A stretch of 64,000 nt of DNA from an uncultured Acidobacteriaceae bacterium (GTDB lineage: Bacteria > Acidobacteriota > Terriglobia > Terriglobales > Acidobacteriaceae): positions 62,001-126,000 of the forward strand of contig CALFMO010000064.1 of assembly GCA_937879855.1 (NCBI GenBank), in the 5' to 3' direction. Numbering within the stretch: position 1 is the stretch's first letter; each line of letters starts with the position of its first letter. The notes under the pieces are model-generated. The model did no database searches. It saw only the letters and a list, made by a program, of their open reading frames with translations, and had not been told where the DNA came from. The position numbers were made by a program, and so were the translations under genes. This document shows, piece by piece, positions 25,669 through 33,897 of the stretch.

Positions 25669-25697
25669 ACTTGAGATCACAAATTGTGATCTCAAGT
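25669..25697. promoter_or_regulatory. Upstream 13-bp-arm palindrome, probable operator
   Basis: Perfect arms ACTTGAGATCACA and TGTGATCTCAAGT with an AAT spacer, centred about 35 bases before the ORF6N ATG at 25648. This is the position expected for an autoregulatory operator over the promoter or leader. Confidence 0.7.
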
Positions 25698-25897
25698 TTC
25701 GGAGAGGTAATCAGCAGAATAGCAGCGGAGGCGCAAGACAGGCACCACGGAAGTTCATTCGAGAGTACGCGATTGCCGATTTAGGAAGAACGTTGGCGGT
25801 GCAGGGACACTATGAAACGAACGCGGAAGCGGCGTACCCCTGAAAGCATGGAGCACCGCTGGAACGCCAGATTACTGCACGTGGTTTTCGACGCGGT

Positions 25898-26566
25898 TTA
25901 GGCTTCAGCCGCGAAGGCGCTTTCGTCCGCGTTGGCTCCGGATTCGTCGGGGCCGGCATCGGCCGACACGTCCTGGGCGAATTCCCGGCGGCGCTCGGGG
26001 CCATCGCGCTCGATCTGGCGCACGCGACGAGCCGGCATGGTGCTGGGTTCAAGACTCGTGATGCGGCCGTCGCGCACGGTAATCTGCGCGCGAAACCAGT
26101 CGGTGCGGTACATCCGTCCCGCGGCATAGAAGGTCATCGACGCCGCGATGGGGCCTTCAAACTCTTCTCCCGTACACGCCAGAATGCGTTTCCCCATTTC
26201 CTGCGACCACGTCATGCCGCCAACCAAAGGATCGTTCAAGCGGAAGCGCTCGAAGGGCACGGCATGCGAGAGCTTGCGCAATTGCAGCAACTGCAGCAGG
26301 ACCGAAGTTTTCGCCAGATTGGTGGCGATGATCCTGGCCTCGCTGGCAGAGACGCGTTCCATCTTGATGTGAATGTCAGGCGACCACTCGCGCTCGAACT
26401 CCTCGCGGGCCAGGGCCAGTCCTTTGTCGGTTGCCTCCACGTAGCGCAGGGTGGCGCGCGCCAGAATCACACTGAAGAAGCAAGTCACGACCGTCGCGAT
26501 GACGGGAATATAGCTGATCAGCGTAGTAAACGGGATGCGGTACGAGTTGACCAACTGCATGTGCAT
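25898..26566 (-). CDS. Hypothetical membrane-anchored protein
   Basis: A 222-residue protein with one N-terminal membrane helix (TLISYIPVIATVVTCFFSVIL in parts, residues about 14-36), a short helical linker (LALAREEFEREW) and a soluble beta-rich domain. The C-terminus is acidic and Ala-rich. I do not recognise the family. An alternative start lies two codons downstream (MQLVNS). No operon partner is evident. Confidence 0.65.
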   Translation of the reverse strand: MHMQLVNSYRIPFTTLISYIPVIATVVTCFFSVILARATLRYVEATDKGLALAREEFEREWSPDIHIKMERVSASEARIIATNLAKTSVLLQLLQLRKLSHAVPFERFRLNDPLVGGMTWSQEMGKRILACTGEEFEGPIAASMTFYAAGRMYRTDWFRAQITVRDGRITSLEPSTMPARRVRQIERDGPERRREFAQDVSADAGPDESGANADESAFAAEA

Positions 26567-26755
26567 AGACGCGCTGCTCCTGCGGGACTTGGATCAAACG
26601 GGGGAGCGATCTCGATGAGTCTAGCGGGAGAGTGGACAGTGCTCTAGATGCGGATGGTGACTGGCAGAAAGTGGGGCGGGGCAGGGTCTTTGGTAACCTG
26701 CGGGTGGAGTCGAGGCTCGCTTGCAGGTGCGATGACTTTACGTGCGCTTCAGAGT

Positions 26756-26814
26756 GCGGCGGCAAGTTGCCGCCGCGACAGCCGGCGAGGCGCCGGCGCT
26801 ACAAGAGGCTCGCT
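26756..26814. repeat. GCGGCAAGTTGCCGC/CGGCGAGGCGCCGGCGCTACAA repeat
   Basis: Two consecutive palindromes: GCGGCGGCAA-GTTGCCGCCGC and GCCGGCGAGGCGCCGGCG. Related by the GCCGGCGCTAC end to the repeats at 3861, 30462 and 35008. It lies between the membrane protein and the amidotransferase-like gene. Confidence 0.6.
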
Positions 26815-26819
26815 ACGTT

Positions 26820-27596
26820 TTATTCCAGCACGCTGTCGTCGAGTTTCTTTTTGCCCCAGTCGGCGGCCGCTTGCACGAAGGCGAGGATGATGGGATGGGG
26901 CTTCTTTTCTGTGGACGACAATTGTGGTTGAAAGAGTGTGGCCAGGTAGAAGCGATGCGTCGGCGACTCGATCGCGCGGATTTCGCCTTGGGCGCCGCGC
27001 GCGACCACGGGAAATCCCGCTTCCATGGCCGCCCATTCAAAGTCTGGATTGATTTCGAAGTTGCAGAAGAACTCCTCCGTCACCGTGTCCTGTTCCTTGC
27101 CATAAAACGACTGCAGGTAAGAGCCGGGACGAAGGCGAATCTCCGGAACCACGCCGGACAGCTTAGGCGCGTTGCCCTTGCGATTGGGCACTGCACAGGC
27201 TACCGGATAGATGATGATGTTCTTCGAACCGGAATTATTTTCGGCAGTGTCGGCGTCTTCGATGTGGAGAACGTTGCGAGCGAACTCGATGAAGGCGTAT
27301 TGGAATCCGGCGCACGTGCCCAGGTAAGGCCAATCTCGGCGGCGGGCAAACTCGATCCCCCTGAGCATGCCGTCGAAACTCTTGAACGGGCTACCCGGCG
27401 CGCCCCATAAACCATCGAAACTCTCGAGCTTCTTTTCGGCCGTATCGGCGGTCAGAGACGAGGTCGGCACCCACTCCGATTCAACCTCCATGTGGAGCTT
27501 GCGGGCGGCGTGTTGCAGCGACTCCGTGGTGGCGTGGTGGGAGCGGAAATCGGCGTTAAAGTCGCCCAGAATTCCGATACGAACGGCGTCGCTCAC
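26820..27596 (-). CDS. CTP synthase C-terminal-like glutamine amidotransferase
   Basis: About 258 residues resembling the class I amidotransferase half of CTP synthase (KSFDGMLRGIEFAR, then GTCAGFQYAFIEFARN with the nucleophile Cys). The synthase domain is absent. The usual QFHPE segment holding the catalytic His and Glu is replaced by LFQPQL, so glutaminase activity may be lost or altered. A family of stand-alone CTP-synthase C-terminal-related proteins, some with selenocysteine, is known; this one has Cys. GTG 27596 (VSDAVRIGILGDF) is the probable start. Confidence 0.75.
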   Translation of the reverse strand: MSDAVRIGILGDFNADFRSHHATTESLQHAARKLHMEVESEWVPTSSLTADTAEKKLESFDGLWGAPGSPFKSFDGMLRGIEFARRRDWPYLGTCAGFQYAFIEFARNVLHIEDADTAENNSGSKNIIIYPVACAVPNRKGNAPKLSGVVPEIRLRPGSYLQSFYGKEQDTVTEEFFCNFEINPDFEWAAMEAGFPVVARGAQGEIRAIESPTHRFYLATLFQPQLSSTEKKPHPIILAFVQAAADWGKKKLDDSVLE

Positions 27597-27681
27597 GGGT
27601 TTGATTGTACTAGACGACGTGCGGCGGACTAGCGGCACCGAATGGCACTAAGGTTAGAAGCGTGATGCCTCAATCGATCGG

Positions 27682-28839
27682 TCAGCGCAGGTGCTCGATG
27701 CCCAGAAAAATGTAGAGAGAAAGCAGCGCGAGCGCGGGCCCGCCCCAGATCATCAACGTGCATTTCCATCCCAGGGAGCGCGCGACTTCCTGTTGGCTCC
27801 GCCAGGAAATCAGGAACGTTTTGTTGTTCGTCCCTTTCATCAGCACGACGGGCGGGTGCGGATCGAAAGCATTGTCTCGGTCATCTTTCTCACCGGGCGA
27901 CGTTGCGGTTGGGTCGGCGAGGACTTGCACCCCGGGACTGGTCAGACCTGCGACAGGCATTCCTGCCGCGTTCCATGCTGCCAGGTTCGAGATTCCTGCC
28001 TTCAGCAGCGCTGCGGCGATCTTCTGTTGTTGCGACATCTCCAAAGCGTTGGCGGGTGCGTTTTCCGGGGTCAGTCGAACGAGTTGAGCCGGAGTGTGGG
28101 ATTGCGTGGTGATTCCATCGTCAGGGAAGTCGACGCTTTGGTTACCCAATCCACCGCGCATAGAAAGCGAAATGGAGCCGAGCGACAGTGAAAGAGCTCC
28201 GGAAGAAAGTCCTTGCAGCGTTTCGTGGTCCTGCACCGGTTCGGCGGTGACTTCCAAGCCAGAGTTTTCGCTCAGCGTACCCAGAATGAATAGCGAGTTC
28301 TTGGGCTTGATGCAAAATTCCTGCACCTTAATTTTGTTGTTGGTGACAATGCCGTGCCGACCCAGAAAGCTCCGCACATTATTCGGCACCGGGTCTTTTG
28401 TGGTAAAGAACGAATCGCAGAATTGCTCTTCGAAATCGCAATGCAGGTCGAGGTCGGCGCCGCGCGGATCGACCAGCACGCGCCCGGTGTTGTCGTCGAC
28501 GAAGAATGGCACATGCATGCACTCCCCGGCCACCTTCACCCATTGCTTATTCTTGCCGCTTTGTTTGTACTCCCACACCAGCGTGCGGTAGTAGTAACAG
28601 GGCCGCGCGGTAATGGGCGCAATCATGGTGTAAGGCCCGAGGGCGAGGCCGCTGATTTCGACCATTCCCATCGATGCGCTGCGAATTTTGGAGAACGGAG
28701 TGTCGAGAATCAAGCGCCGTCGTTGCAGCAGCCGAAATCCGTAGAAGAAAAGGCCGATGCCGGCGCAGAACCCGATGACGCACCAGAGCAGCAGTCCGGT
28801 GGGGTCCGACGAGCGAAGAATGAGGAGGGAAGGGCTCAC
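27682..28839 (-). CDS. GIDE/MULAN-like membrane protein without RING
   Basis: About 385 residues. N- and C-terminal membrane helices (LLLWCVIGFCAGIGLFFYGF and a final segment around LALLSLYIFLGIEHL) flank a globular domain with ARPCYYYRTLVWEYKQ and PFFVDDNTGRVLVDPRGAD. The latter pattern is the GIDE-type (BAM) domain of eukaryotic mitochondrial ligase MULAN, here without the RING finger. Prokaryotic members have unknown function. GTG 28839 has an AGGAA site 7 bases upstream; a TTG at 28881 is the other option. Confidence 0.7.
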   Translation of the reverse strand: MSPSLLILRSSDPTGLLLWCVIGFCAGIGLFFYGFRLLQRRRLILDTPFSKIRSASMGMVEISGLALGPYTMIAPITARPCYYYRTLVWEYKQSGKNKQWVKVAGECMHVPFFVDDNTGRVLVDPRGADLDLHCDFEEQFCDSFFTTKDPVPNNVRSFLGRHGIVTNNKIKVQEFCIKPKNSLFILGTLSENSGLEVTAEPVQDHETLQGLSSGALSLSLGSISLSMRGGLGNQSVDFPDDGITTQSHTPAQLVRLTPENAPANALEMSQQQKIAAALLKAGISNLAAWNAAGMPVAGLTSPGVQVLADPTATSPGEKDDRDNAFDPHPPVVLMKGTNNKTFLISWRSQQEVARSLGWKCTLMIWGGPALALLSLYIFLGIEHLR

Positions 28840-29020
28840 CGAAGAATTCCTGGGGAGGCTGGGACCCACTCCCCATAGCAAGCCTAACGAACGGAGAAGC
28901 GCGAGGGAGCAGAAAACCGCGTGAATTGCTTACGTTGGTAATGCGGTGAATCCCTCTTAATTTTCCGAATTTGCCGAGGCCTCACGTGCCATCTGTTAAA
29001 TGATTTAGCATCCTGTTGCT

Positions 29021-29944
29021 ATGTACGCGCTCGTTTCCGAGCTTACGGCTGACCAAGTCCTGGGGGCCTTCCATCGCGACGCTGCGTATCTTTTTCTCGG
29101 AGCCGCATTCGTTGCGGTGGGACTGATTGCTGCGGCCTTCTCCACCATTCGCCGCAAGCACGATTCCGTATTGAACTATTTCGCTGTCTTTGCGGCCCTC
29201 TACGGCATGCGCTTATGGATTCAGGCGAACCTGCTCGGACTCGCCATTCACGGATCGGTTTTCTATCCCAGACTTGCGTCCGGCATCAATTACATCGTCC
29301 CCATTCCCGCGTTTCTGTACTTCGATGCGGCTGGCCTGCTGCGCCGCAGCGGCAGAATTATCAGCTACGTGATGGGAATCATTGTGGCCTCGCTTGCGGT
29401 CCTGACGTTCGCATTCGGTCCATCCCTGACTTATCAGCTGATCAACAACGTTGTTGTGATTACGGCGCTGGTTGCTTTGCTTGTGCAGTCCTACTGGCCG
29501 GGCGCGGTCAGCCGGGACTTTTTGATCATCCGCCGCGGGCTGGTCATTTTCGGGGTAGCCGCACTGGTTGATAACGTTGTCGGAACATGGCGATTGGCCC
29601 CCAGGATCGAGCCGTTCGGCTTTGTCGGGTTTTTGGGAGCTTTGGGATATGTTGCGGCCCGGCAAACATTGGACCGCGACCAACAACTCAACGACATTCA
29701 GAAGGAACTTGAGGTTGCGCGGCGCATTCAGCTCTCAATTCTTCCAGCGGAGTTTCCGAGATCGGCCAATTTTCGCGTGGCTGCGCGTTACGTTCCCATG
29801 ACTTCAGTGGCCGGTGACTTCTATGACTTCATCGTCGCCGACGACACCCGCGCTGGACTGCTCATCGCCGATGTTTCCGGGCACGGTGTGCCCGCGGCGC
29901 TGATCGCCTCCATGGTGAAACTGGCCGCGACGGCGCAGCGATAG
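29021..29944 (+). pseudogene. SpoIIE/RsbU-type phosphatase, N-terminal part up to an in-frame TAG
   Basis: 307 residues: six or seven membrane helices (about 20-215), a short helical linker (ELEVARRIQLSILP) and the first part of a PP2C-type SpoIIE domain, with VAGDFYDFI and DVSGHGVPAALIASM. The reading frame stops at TAG 29942-29944 in the middle of the catalytic domain. The missing remainder continues in the same frame from 29945. The full enzyme would dephosphorylate an anti-sigma-factor antagonist. Either this is a broken gene, a sequencing error, or TAG is read through. Confidence 0.8.
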
Positions 29945-29977
29945 AACGCAGCCGATCCCTCGGGCCTGTTATCGGGA

Positions 29978-30430
29978 ATGAATGCGGCCTTGTGCGGCAA
30001 CACGCAGAATCAATTTGTAACAGCCGCGTATGTGCATCTTGATTCGGCGGCGCGGGAACTGCGTTACTCTGCGGCGGGACATCCGCCCATGTTGCTGCTG
30101 CGCGACGGGAACGTAATGGACGTCGCGGAGAATGGCCTGATGCTGGCAGCGTTCGATTTTGCCACTTATTCGACCGCGGCGCAGCCGCTGCATCCCGGGG
30201 ACCGGCTGTTGCTCTACACCGACGGCATTGTGGAAGCGGCCAGCGCAAATGGCGAGTTTTTCGGGCAGGAGTCTTTGCGTTCGTTGTTGCGTCAGACTTC
30301 CGGGAGTGCGCCGGCAGATGCGGCCGATAGGATCATTGCAACCGTTCAGAAGTGGGCGGCGTCGCAGGATGATGATCTTACCGTCCTGGTGTGTGACTAC
30401 ATGGGGGCAGCGCCGCAGGCCGCTGACTAG
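29978..30430 (+). pseudogene. SpoIIE/RsbU-type phosphatase, C-terminal part
   Basis: The second half of the same PP2C domain in the same frame as the upstream part: FVTAAYVHLD, YSAAGHPPMLLL, LYTDGIVEAAS and the metal-binding DDDLTVLV end. It opens at an internal ATG that lacks a clear ribosome-binding site, and on its own lacks the metal-binding Asp residues of the N-terminal half, so it is unlikely to function alone. Confidence 0.78.
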
Positions 30431-30461
30431 GAAGATATTGGCTGATGTGTTGGCTTTATTG

Positions 30462-30517
30462 GTGGGACGCCCACCGGACTGCCGGCGGGATGCCGGCGCT
30501 ACCAAGACCGGCGCTAC
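30462..30517. repeat. GTGGGACGCCCAC/GCCGGCGGGATGCCGGC repeat
   Basis: Two palindromes in succession between convergent genes, ending in GCGCTAC like the copies at 3861, 26756 and 35008. Confidence 0.55.
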
Positions 30518-30524
30518 ACAATTC

Positions 30525-31112
30525 CTAGCCGCCTGCTTTCAACTCTGTCAGCACTTGTTTGGCAATTTCTTTTAGCGTTTCGAAGACGCCTACGCCCTGG
30601 AAGGCGACCGCCTCGACGATCGGTTCACTTTTCTTGCGCAGTTCAGTGGAGAGCATATCCACCGGAAGAATATTTGGCAGGTCGCGCTTGTTCAACTGGA
30701 GCACGTAGGGAATCTTATTGAAGTCGTAGCCGTGCTCTTTCAGATTCGACATCAGGTTTTCCAGCGCTTCGACGTTGGCGTCCATGCGCTGCTCCTGAGA
30801 ATCGGCGACGAAGACAATGCCATCCACGCCGCGAAGAATCAGCTTGCGGCTGGCGTCGTAAAAGACCTGCCCAGGCACAGTATAGAGGTGAATGCGCGTC
30901 TTGAAGCCGCGCACCGAGCCGAGATCGAGCGGGAGGAAGTCGAAGAACAGCGTACGCTCAGTCTCGGTGGCCAGCGAGATCATCTTGCCCTTCTGCTGGT
31001 CCGCCGTTTTCTGGTAAATCACCTGCAGGTTCGTGGTCTTGCCGCCTAATCCGGCGCCGTAGTACACGATCTTGCAATTGATCTCACGAGCTGCGAAGTT
31101 GATGAAACTCAA
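30525..31112 (-). CDS. mglA: MglA-family small GTPase
   Basis: A 195-residue Ras-like GTPase that in myxobacteria sets cell polarity and motility. The P-loop is GAGLGGKTTN near residue 18; switch and base motifs follow as TVPGQVFYDASRK and QLNKRD. The start is TTG 31112 (SFINFAAREINCK), matching the conserved MSFINxAAREINCK N-terminus, with an AGGAAAG site upstream. No mglB (roadblock) partner is adjacent. Confidence 0.93.
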   Translation of the reverse strand: MSFINFAAREINCKIVYYGAGLGGKTTNLQVIYQKTADQQKGKMISLATETERTLFFDFLPLDLGSVRGFKTRIHLYTVPGQVFYDASRKLILRGVDGIVFVADSQEQRMDANVEALENLMSNLKEHGYDFNKIPYVLQLNKRDLPNILPVDMLSTELRKKSEPIVEAVAFQGVGVFETLKEIAKQVLTELKAGG

Positions 31113-31249
31113 GACTTTCCTCAAAATGCGGGCATGCCCTCCCGGGTCTGCCGCGCACACCAATTCCTTATGAAGGCTCGCGGTCTTTATATCATATGGA
31201 ACGGCCCCAACACAGGTTACTCAGGTGACTCCCAATGCTCGCGGGTACC

Positions 31250-32587
31250 TTAACGAGCCGACGGAACGGGATAATACCCCTGTTTGCTGTAGATATTCAG
31301 CCCCTTCTTATCCACCAGAACCTCAATGTTGCGATAGGTGGCTGGGCCGGTGACCGCCTTCGGAACATAGGCCAACGTGTACTGGTTCCTCGCTTCGGAT
31401 GTGATCTGCACGTACGCCTCTTCAATCGCGTTGCGTGACAGCTCAGGCATGATTTCTCCCCCGCCGGTCGCGGAAACGTACCTCGGGAGCAGGTCGTTAT
31501 AGCCCTGGAGGGGCAGATGGTGAAGCCTCTCGATCTGCCGGTATCCGGGCAGCGCACTGCTGTCGACCACCACGGCTTTTACCTGGATATCGTGTGTCTG
31601 GAGTACGCGAAGCACTTGGCGGTAGCTGGCCTTGCTGCCCAACTCCCTTCCATCACTGATGACAAAAATTAGTTTTCGGCGGGTCTTCTCGCGCTTGCTC
31701 AGGTCCAATGCCGCTCGCAAGATGGCATCATTCAAGACGTACGACTCTCTTGGCGGCGTGTTAACCGGCTGGATGATCGGTCCGCCTACCGGCGCCCCAT
31801 TTACCGTCGGTCCGTTCGGTCCCAGTGGTCCTCCCAATACTGGCGGGCCGTTGTTTTTGCCGCGCACCAGTTTGATTTGGTCGAGCGCCGCGGTCAGTCT
31901 CTGCGGCCTTCCCGTAAAGTCTGTGACCTGGGTGACCGTACTGCTGTAGGTGTAAAGCGCAAACTCGTCATAAGGGCTGAAGGCGCCCACAAGGGAAGCA
32001 TAAGTCTGATTCACTTTTTGCAGGGCCACGTCAGAAATGCCCGTATCGAGAATAATCGCCACAGAAAGTTCAAACGGGTCGCTGGTAAAGTAAGACAGCG
32101 TCTGCACCTTACCGTTTTCTTTCACGATAAAGTCCTTGGGAAGAAGGCCTTCGACCCGGCGGCCGCTCGAGTCCTTGACCATGACCGGAATCTGTACCAC
32201 GTTGGCTGAAACCGAAATCGTGTAGAGATCTTCCTTGGGATTGATCTGATTTCTGGGTCTGCTGCCCGTAGGAATTGTCTGAACCGGCGGCATCGGGGGC
32301 GGCGTTTCCTTTGGTTGATCCGGAGGCTGTGCCGCTTCGCCCGGGAAGGGGATGGGGTTTGTGCTGCGGCTCGCGTCCGGCGGCAAGGCGGGCTGCTCCT
32401 TGGGGGCCGGCGGCTGAACGGTCGAGGGCGCGTCGGGAATATCCTGCGAGGGTTGGGAATTGGACGGCTGCTGAGACTGAGTCTGCGCCAGCAGGGTCGG
32501 CAACGGCAGGGCAAGGGTCGCCATCGCCAACAGCGTGAAAGCTATCAGCCTGAACCCGTGAGCTTCCCTTCCCGTCACTGGCGCCAT
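31250..32587 (-). CDS. VWFA-related secreted protein 1 (degenerate MIDAS)
   Basis: About 445 residues with a signal peptide, a long Pro-rich linker (residues about 40-105) and a VWFA-related domain of the Acidobacteria type (VVQIPVMVKDSSGR, KDFIVKENGK). The metal site reads LDTGISD rather than DxSxS, so metal binding may be weak. The C-terminal NQYTLAYVP region is shared with the next gene. I chose ATG 32587 (MAPVTG) because a GGGGACGAGGG tract lies just upstream; ATG 32656 is an alternative. It is divergent from the gene at 32703. Confidence 0.8.
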   Translation of the reverse strand: MAPVTGREAHGFRLIAFTLLAMATLALPLPTLLAQTQSQQPSNSQPSQDIPDAPSTVQPPAPKEQPALPPDASRSTNPIPFPGEAAQPPDQPKETPPPMPPVQTIPTGSRPRNQINPKEDLYTISVSANVVQIPVMVKDSSGRRVEGLLPKDFIVKENGKVQTLSYFTSDPFELSVAIILDTGISDVALQKVNQTYASLVGAFSPYDEFALYTYSSTVTQVTDFTGRPQRLTAALDQIKLVRGKNNGPPVLGGPLGPNGPTVNGAPVGGPIIQPVNTPPRESYVLNDAILRAALDLSKREKTRRKLIFVISDGRELGSKASYRQVLRVLQTHDIQVKAVVVDSSALPGYRQIERLHHLPLQGYNDLLPRYVSATGGGEIMPELSRNAIEEAYVQITSEARNQYTLAYVPKAVTGPATYRNIEVLVDKKGLNIYSKQGYYPVPSAR

Positions 32588-32702
32588 GCCCTCGTCCCCT
32601 CGAAAAACGACCAGTTTTCGTCCAGTAAGATGCCTGAGCGAGTCCATTTGGTGCATCTAAGTATTAGACTAACACTACCAAAGAACCGCGAGAGAGTCCC
32701 GG

Positions 32703-33767
32703 ATGCGTAAGCTTCTCATTTCTCAGTGTCGAGTCTTGCCCGTAATGTTTATGGCTGCCTTACTTCTGGCGTCCATTCTGCTGATTGCAGAACAGTTTCC
32801 CGCCCAAGCTTCGCCAGGCCAGCAACCAGCTTCGACCGGCCAGAAATCCGAGGATTCTCAAGAACCTACCGAGACCCTGAAGGTCAACGTCAATGTCGTG
32901 CAGCTTTTCTTTAACGTGAAAGACAAGCACGGAGCGCTCATTCCCAACCTGACCAAGGCAGACTTTGACGTCGCCGAAGACGGCAAGCCGCAAACGATCA
33001 AGTACTTCACCGCCGAGAGCAATCTCCCTTTGACCCTGGGAATCATGATCGACGCCAGCGGCAGCCAGCGCAACGTCATCGACATGGAAAAAGAAGTAGG
33101 CGGCGCCTTCCTCCGCCAGATCCTGACGGACAAGGACGAAGCTTACGTGATCAGCTTCGACATCAGCGTCGACCTGTTGCAGGATTTTACCCGCGACGTC
33201 CACCGCCTGCAGGCCGCGCTGAATAAAGCCAAAGTGAACGTGGATTACAGCAGCGGAGGAATCCCGGGCATGGGCGGCGGTCCAGTTCCACAACATAATT
33301 CGCCGGGAACGCTGCTCTACGATGCGGTTTATCTTTCCGCCCATGACATGTTGTCGAAGGAAGTCGGCCGTAAAGCCATGGTGCTGCTGACGGACGGGCA
33401 GGATGAAGGCAGCCGGTTGAAAATTCAGGACGCGATTGAAGCCGCGCAGAAAGCGGACTCCATCGTCTATGTCCTGCTCTGCGCCGATCGCGGATTCTAC
33501 GGAGGGTTCGGTTACTCCGGCGAATCCGACATGCGAAAGCTAACCGAGGCGACGGGCGGCCGCGTCATCAACGTGGGCAATAAGTTCGACAAGCTCAAAG
33601 AAGCCTTCGATCAGATTGCCGCGGAACTGCGCAGCCAGTACAACATCGGCTATACCCCCACCAATGCCAAGCTCGACGGCAGCTACCGCAAGCTTGAGAT
33701 CAAGAACAAGCAGGGCTACAAAATCCAGGCCAGAGCCGGCTATTACGCCGGCCGCAAACAAGACTAA
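32703..33767 (+). CDS. VWFA-related secreted protein 2
   Basis: A 354-residue secreted protein (signal peptide to about residue 30). The VWFA domain begins near VNVVQLFFNVKDKHG; the MIDAS is intact as IMIDASGSQ near residue 118. Typical C-terminal SQYNIGYTPTN and KIQARAGYYAG close the domain. Proteins of this group are expanded in Acidobacteriota and their function is unknown. It is divergent from VWFA protein 1 with about 115 bases between chosen starts. Confidence 0.85.
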   Translation: MRKLLISQCRVLPVMFMAALLLASILLIAEQFPAQASPGQQPASTGQKSEDSQEPTETLKVNVNVVQLFFNVKDKHGALIPNLTKADFDVAEDGKPQTIKYFTAESNLPLTLGIMIDASGSQRNVIDMEKEVGGAFLRQILTDKDEAYVISFDISVDLLQDFTRDVHRLQAALNKAKVNVDYSSGGIPGMGGGPVPQHNSPGTLLYDAVYLSAHDMLSKEVGRKAMVLLTDGQDEGSRLKIQDAIEAAQKADSIVYVLLCADRGFYGGFGYSGESDMRKLTEATGGRVINVGNKFDKLKEAFDQIAAELRSQYNIGYTPTNAKLDGSYRKLEIKNKQGYKIQARAGYYAGRKQD

Positions 33768-33776
33768 GTCAAACCC

Positions 33777-33844
33777 TCAACCACAGAGGACAAAGAGTTC
33801 CACAGAGGCTCTCCTCTATGTTCCTCTGCGCCCTCTGTGGTTGA
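33777..33844. repeat. CACAGAGG inverted repeat
   Basis: Perfect 13-base arms TCAACCACAGAGG and CCTCTGTGGTTGA enclosing a further copy of CACAGAGG. It lies 10 bases after a stop codon and could form a 3' hairpin, though there is no T-run. Confidence 0.65.
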
Positions 33845-33897
33845 GATTTCTTGGTTGAGATTTCCTGCAATTGATACACTCCCTTGCGGAGGGTTCC

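Noticed and set aside
33777..33844. CRISPR-like repeat (CACAGAGG units)
   Set aside because: Only three partial units, no regular spacers and no cas genes.
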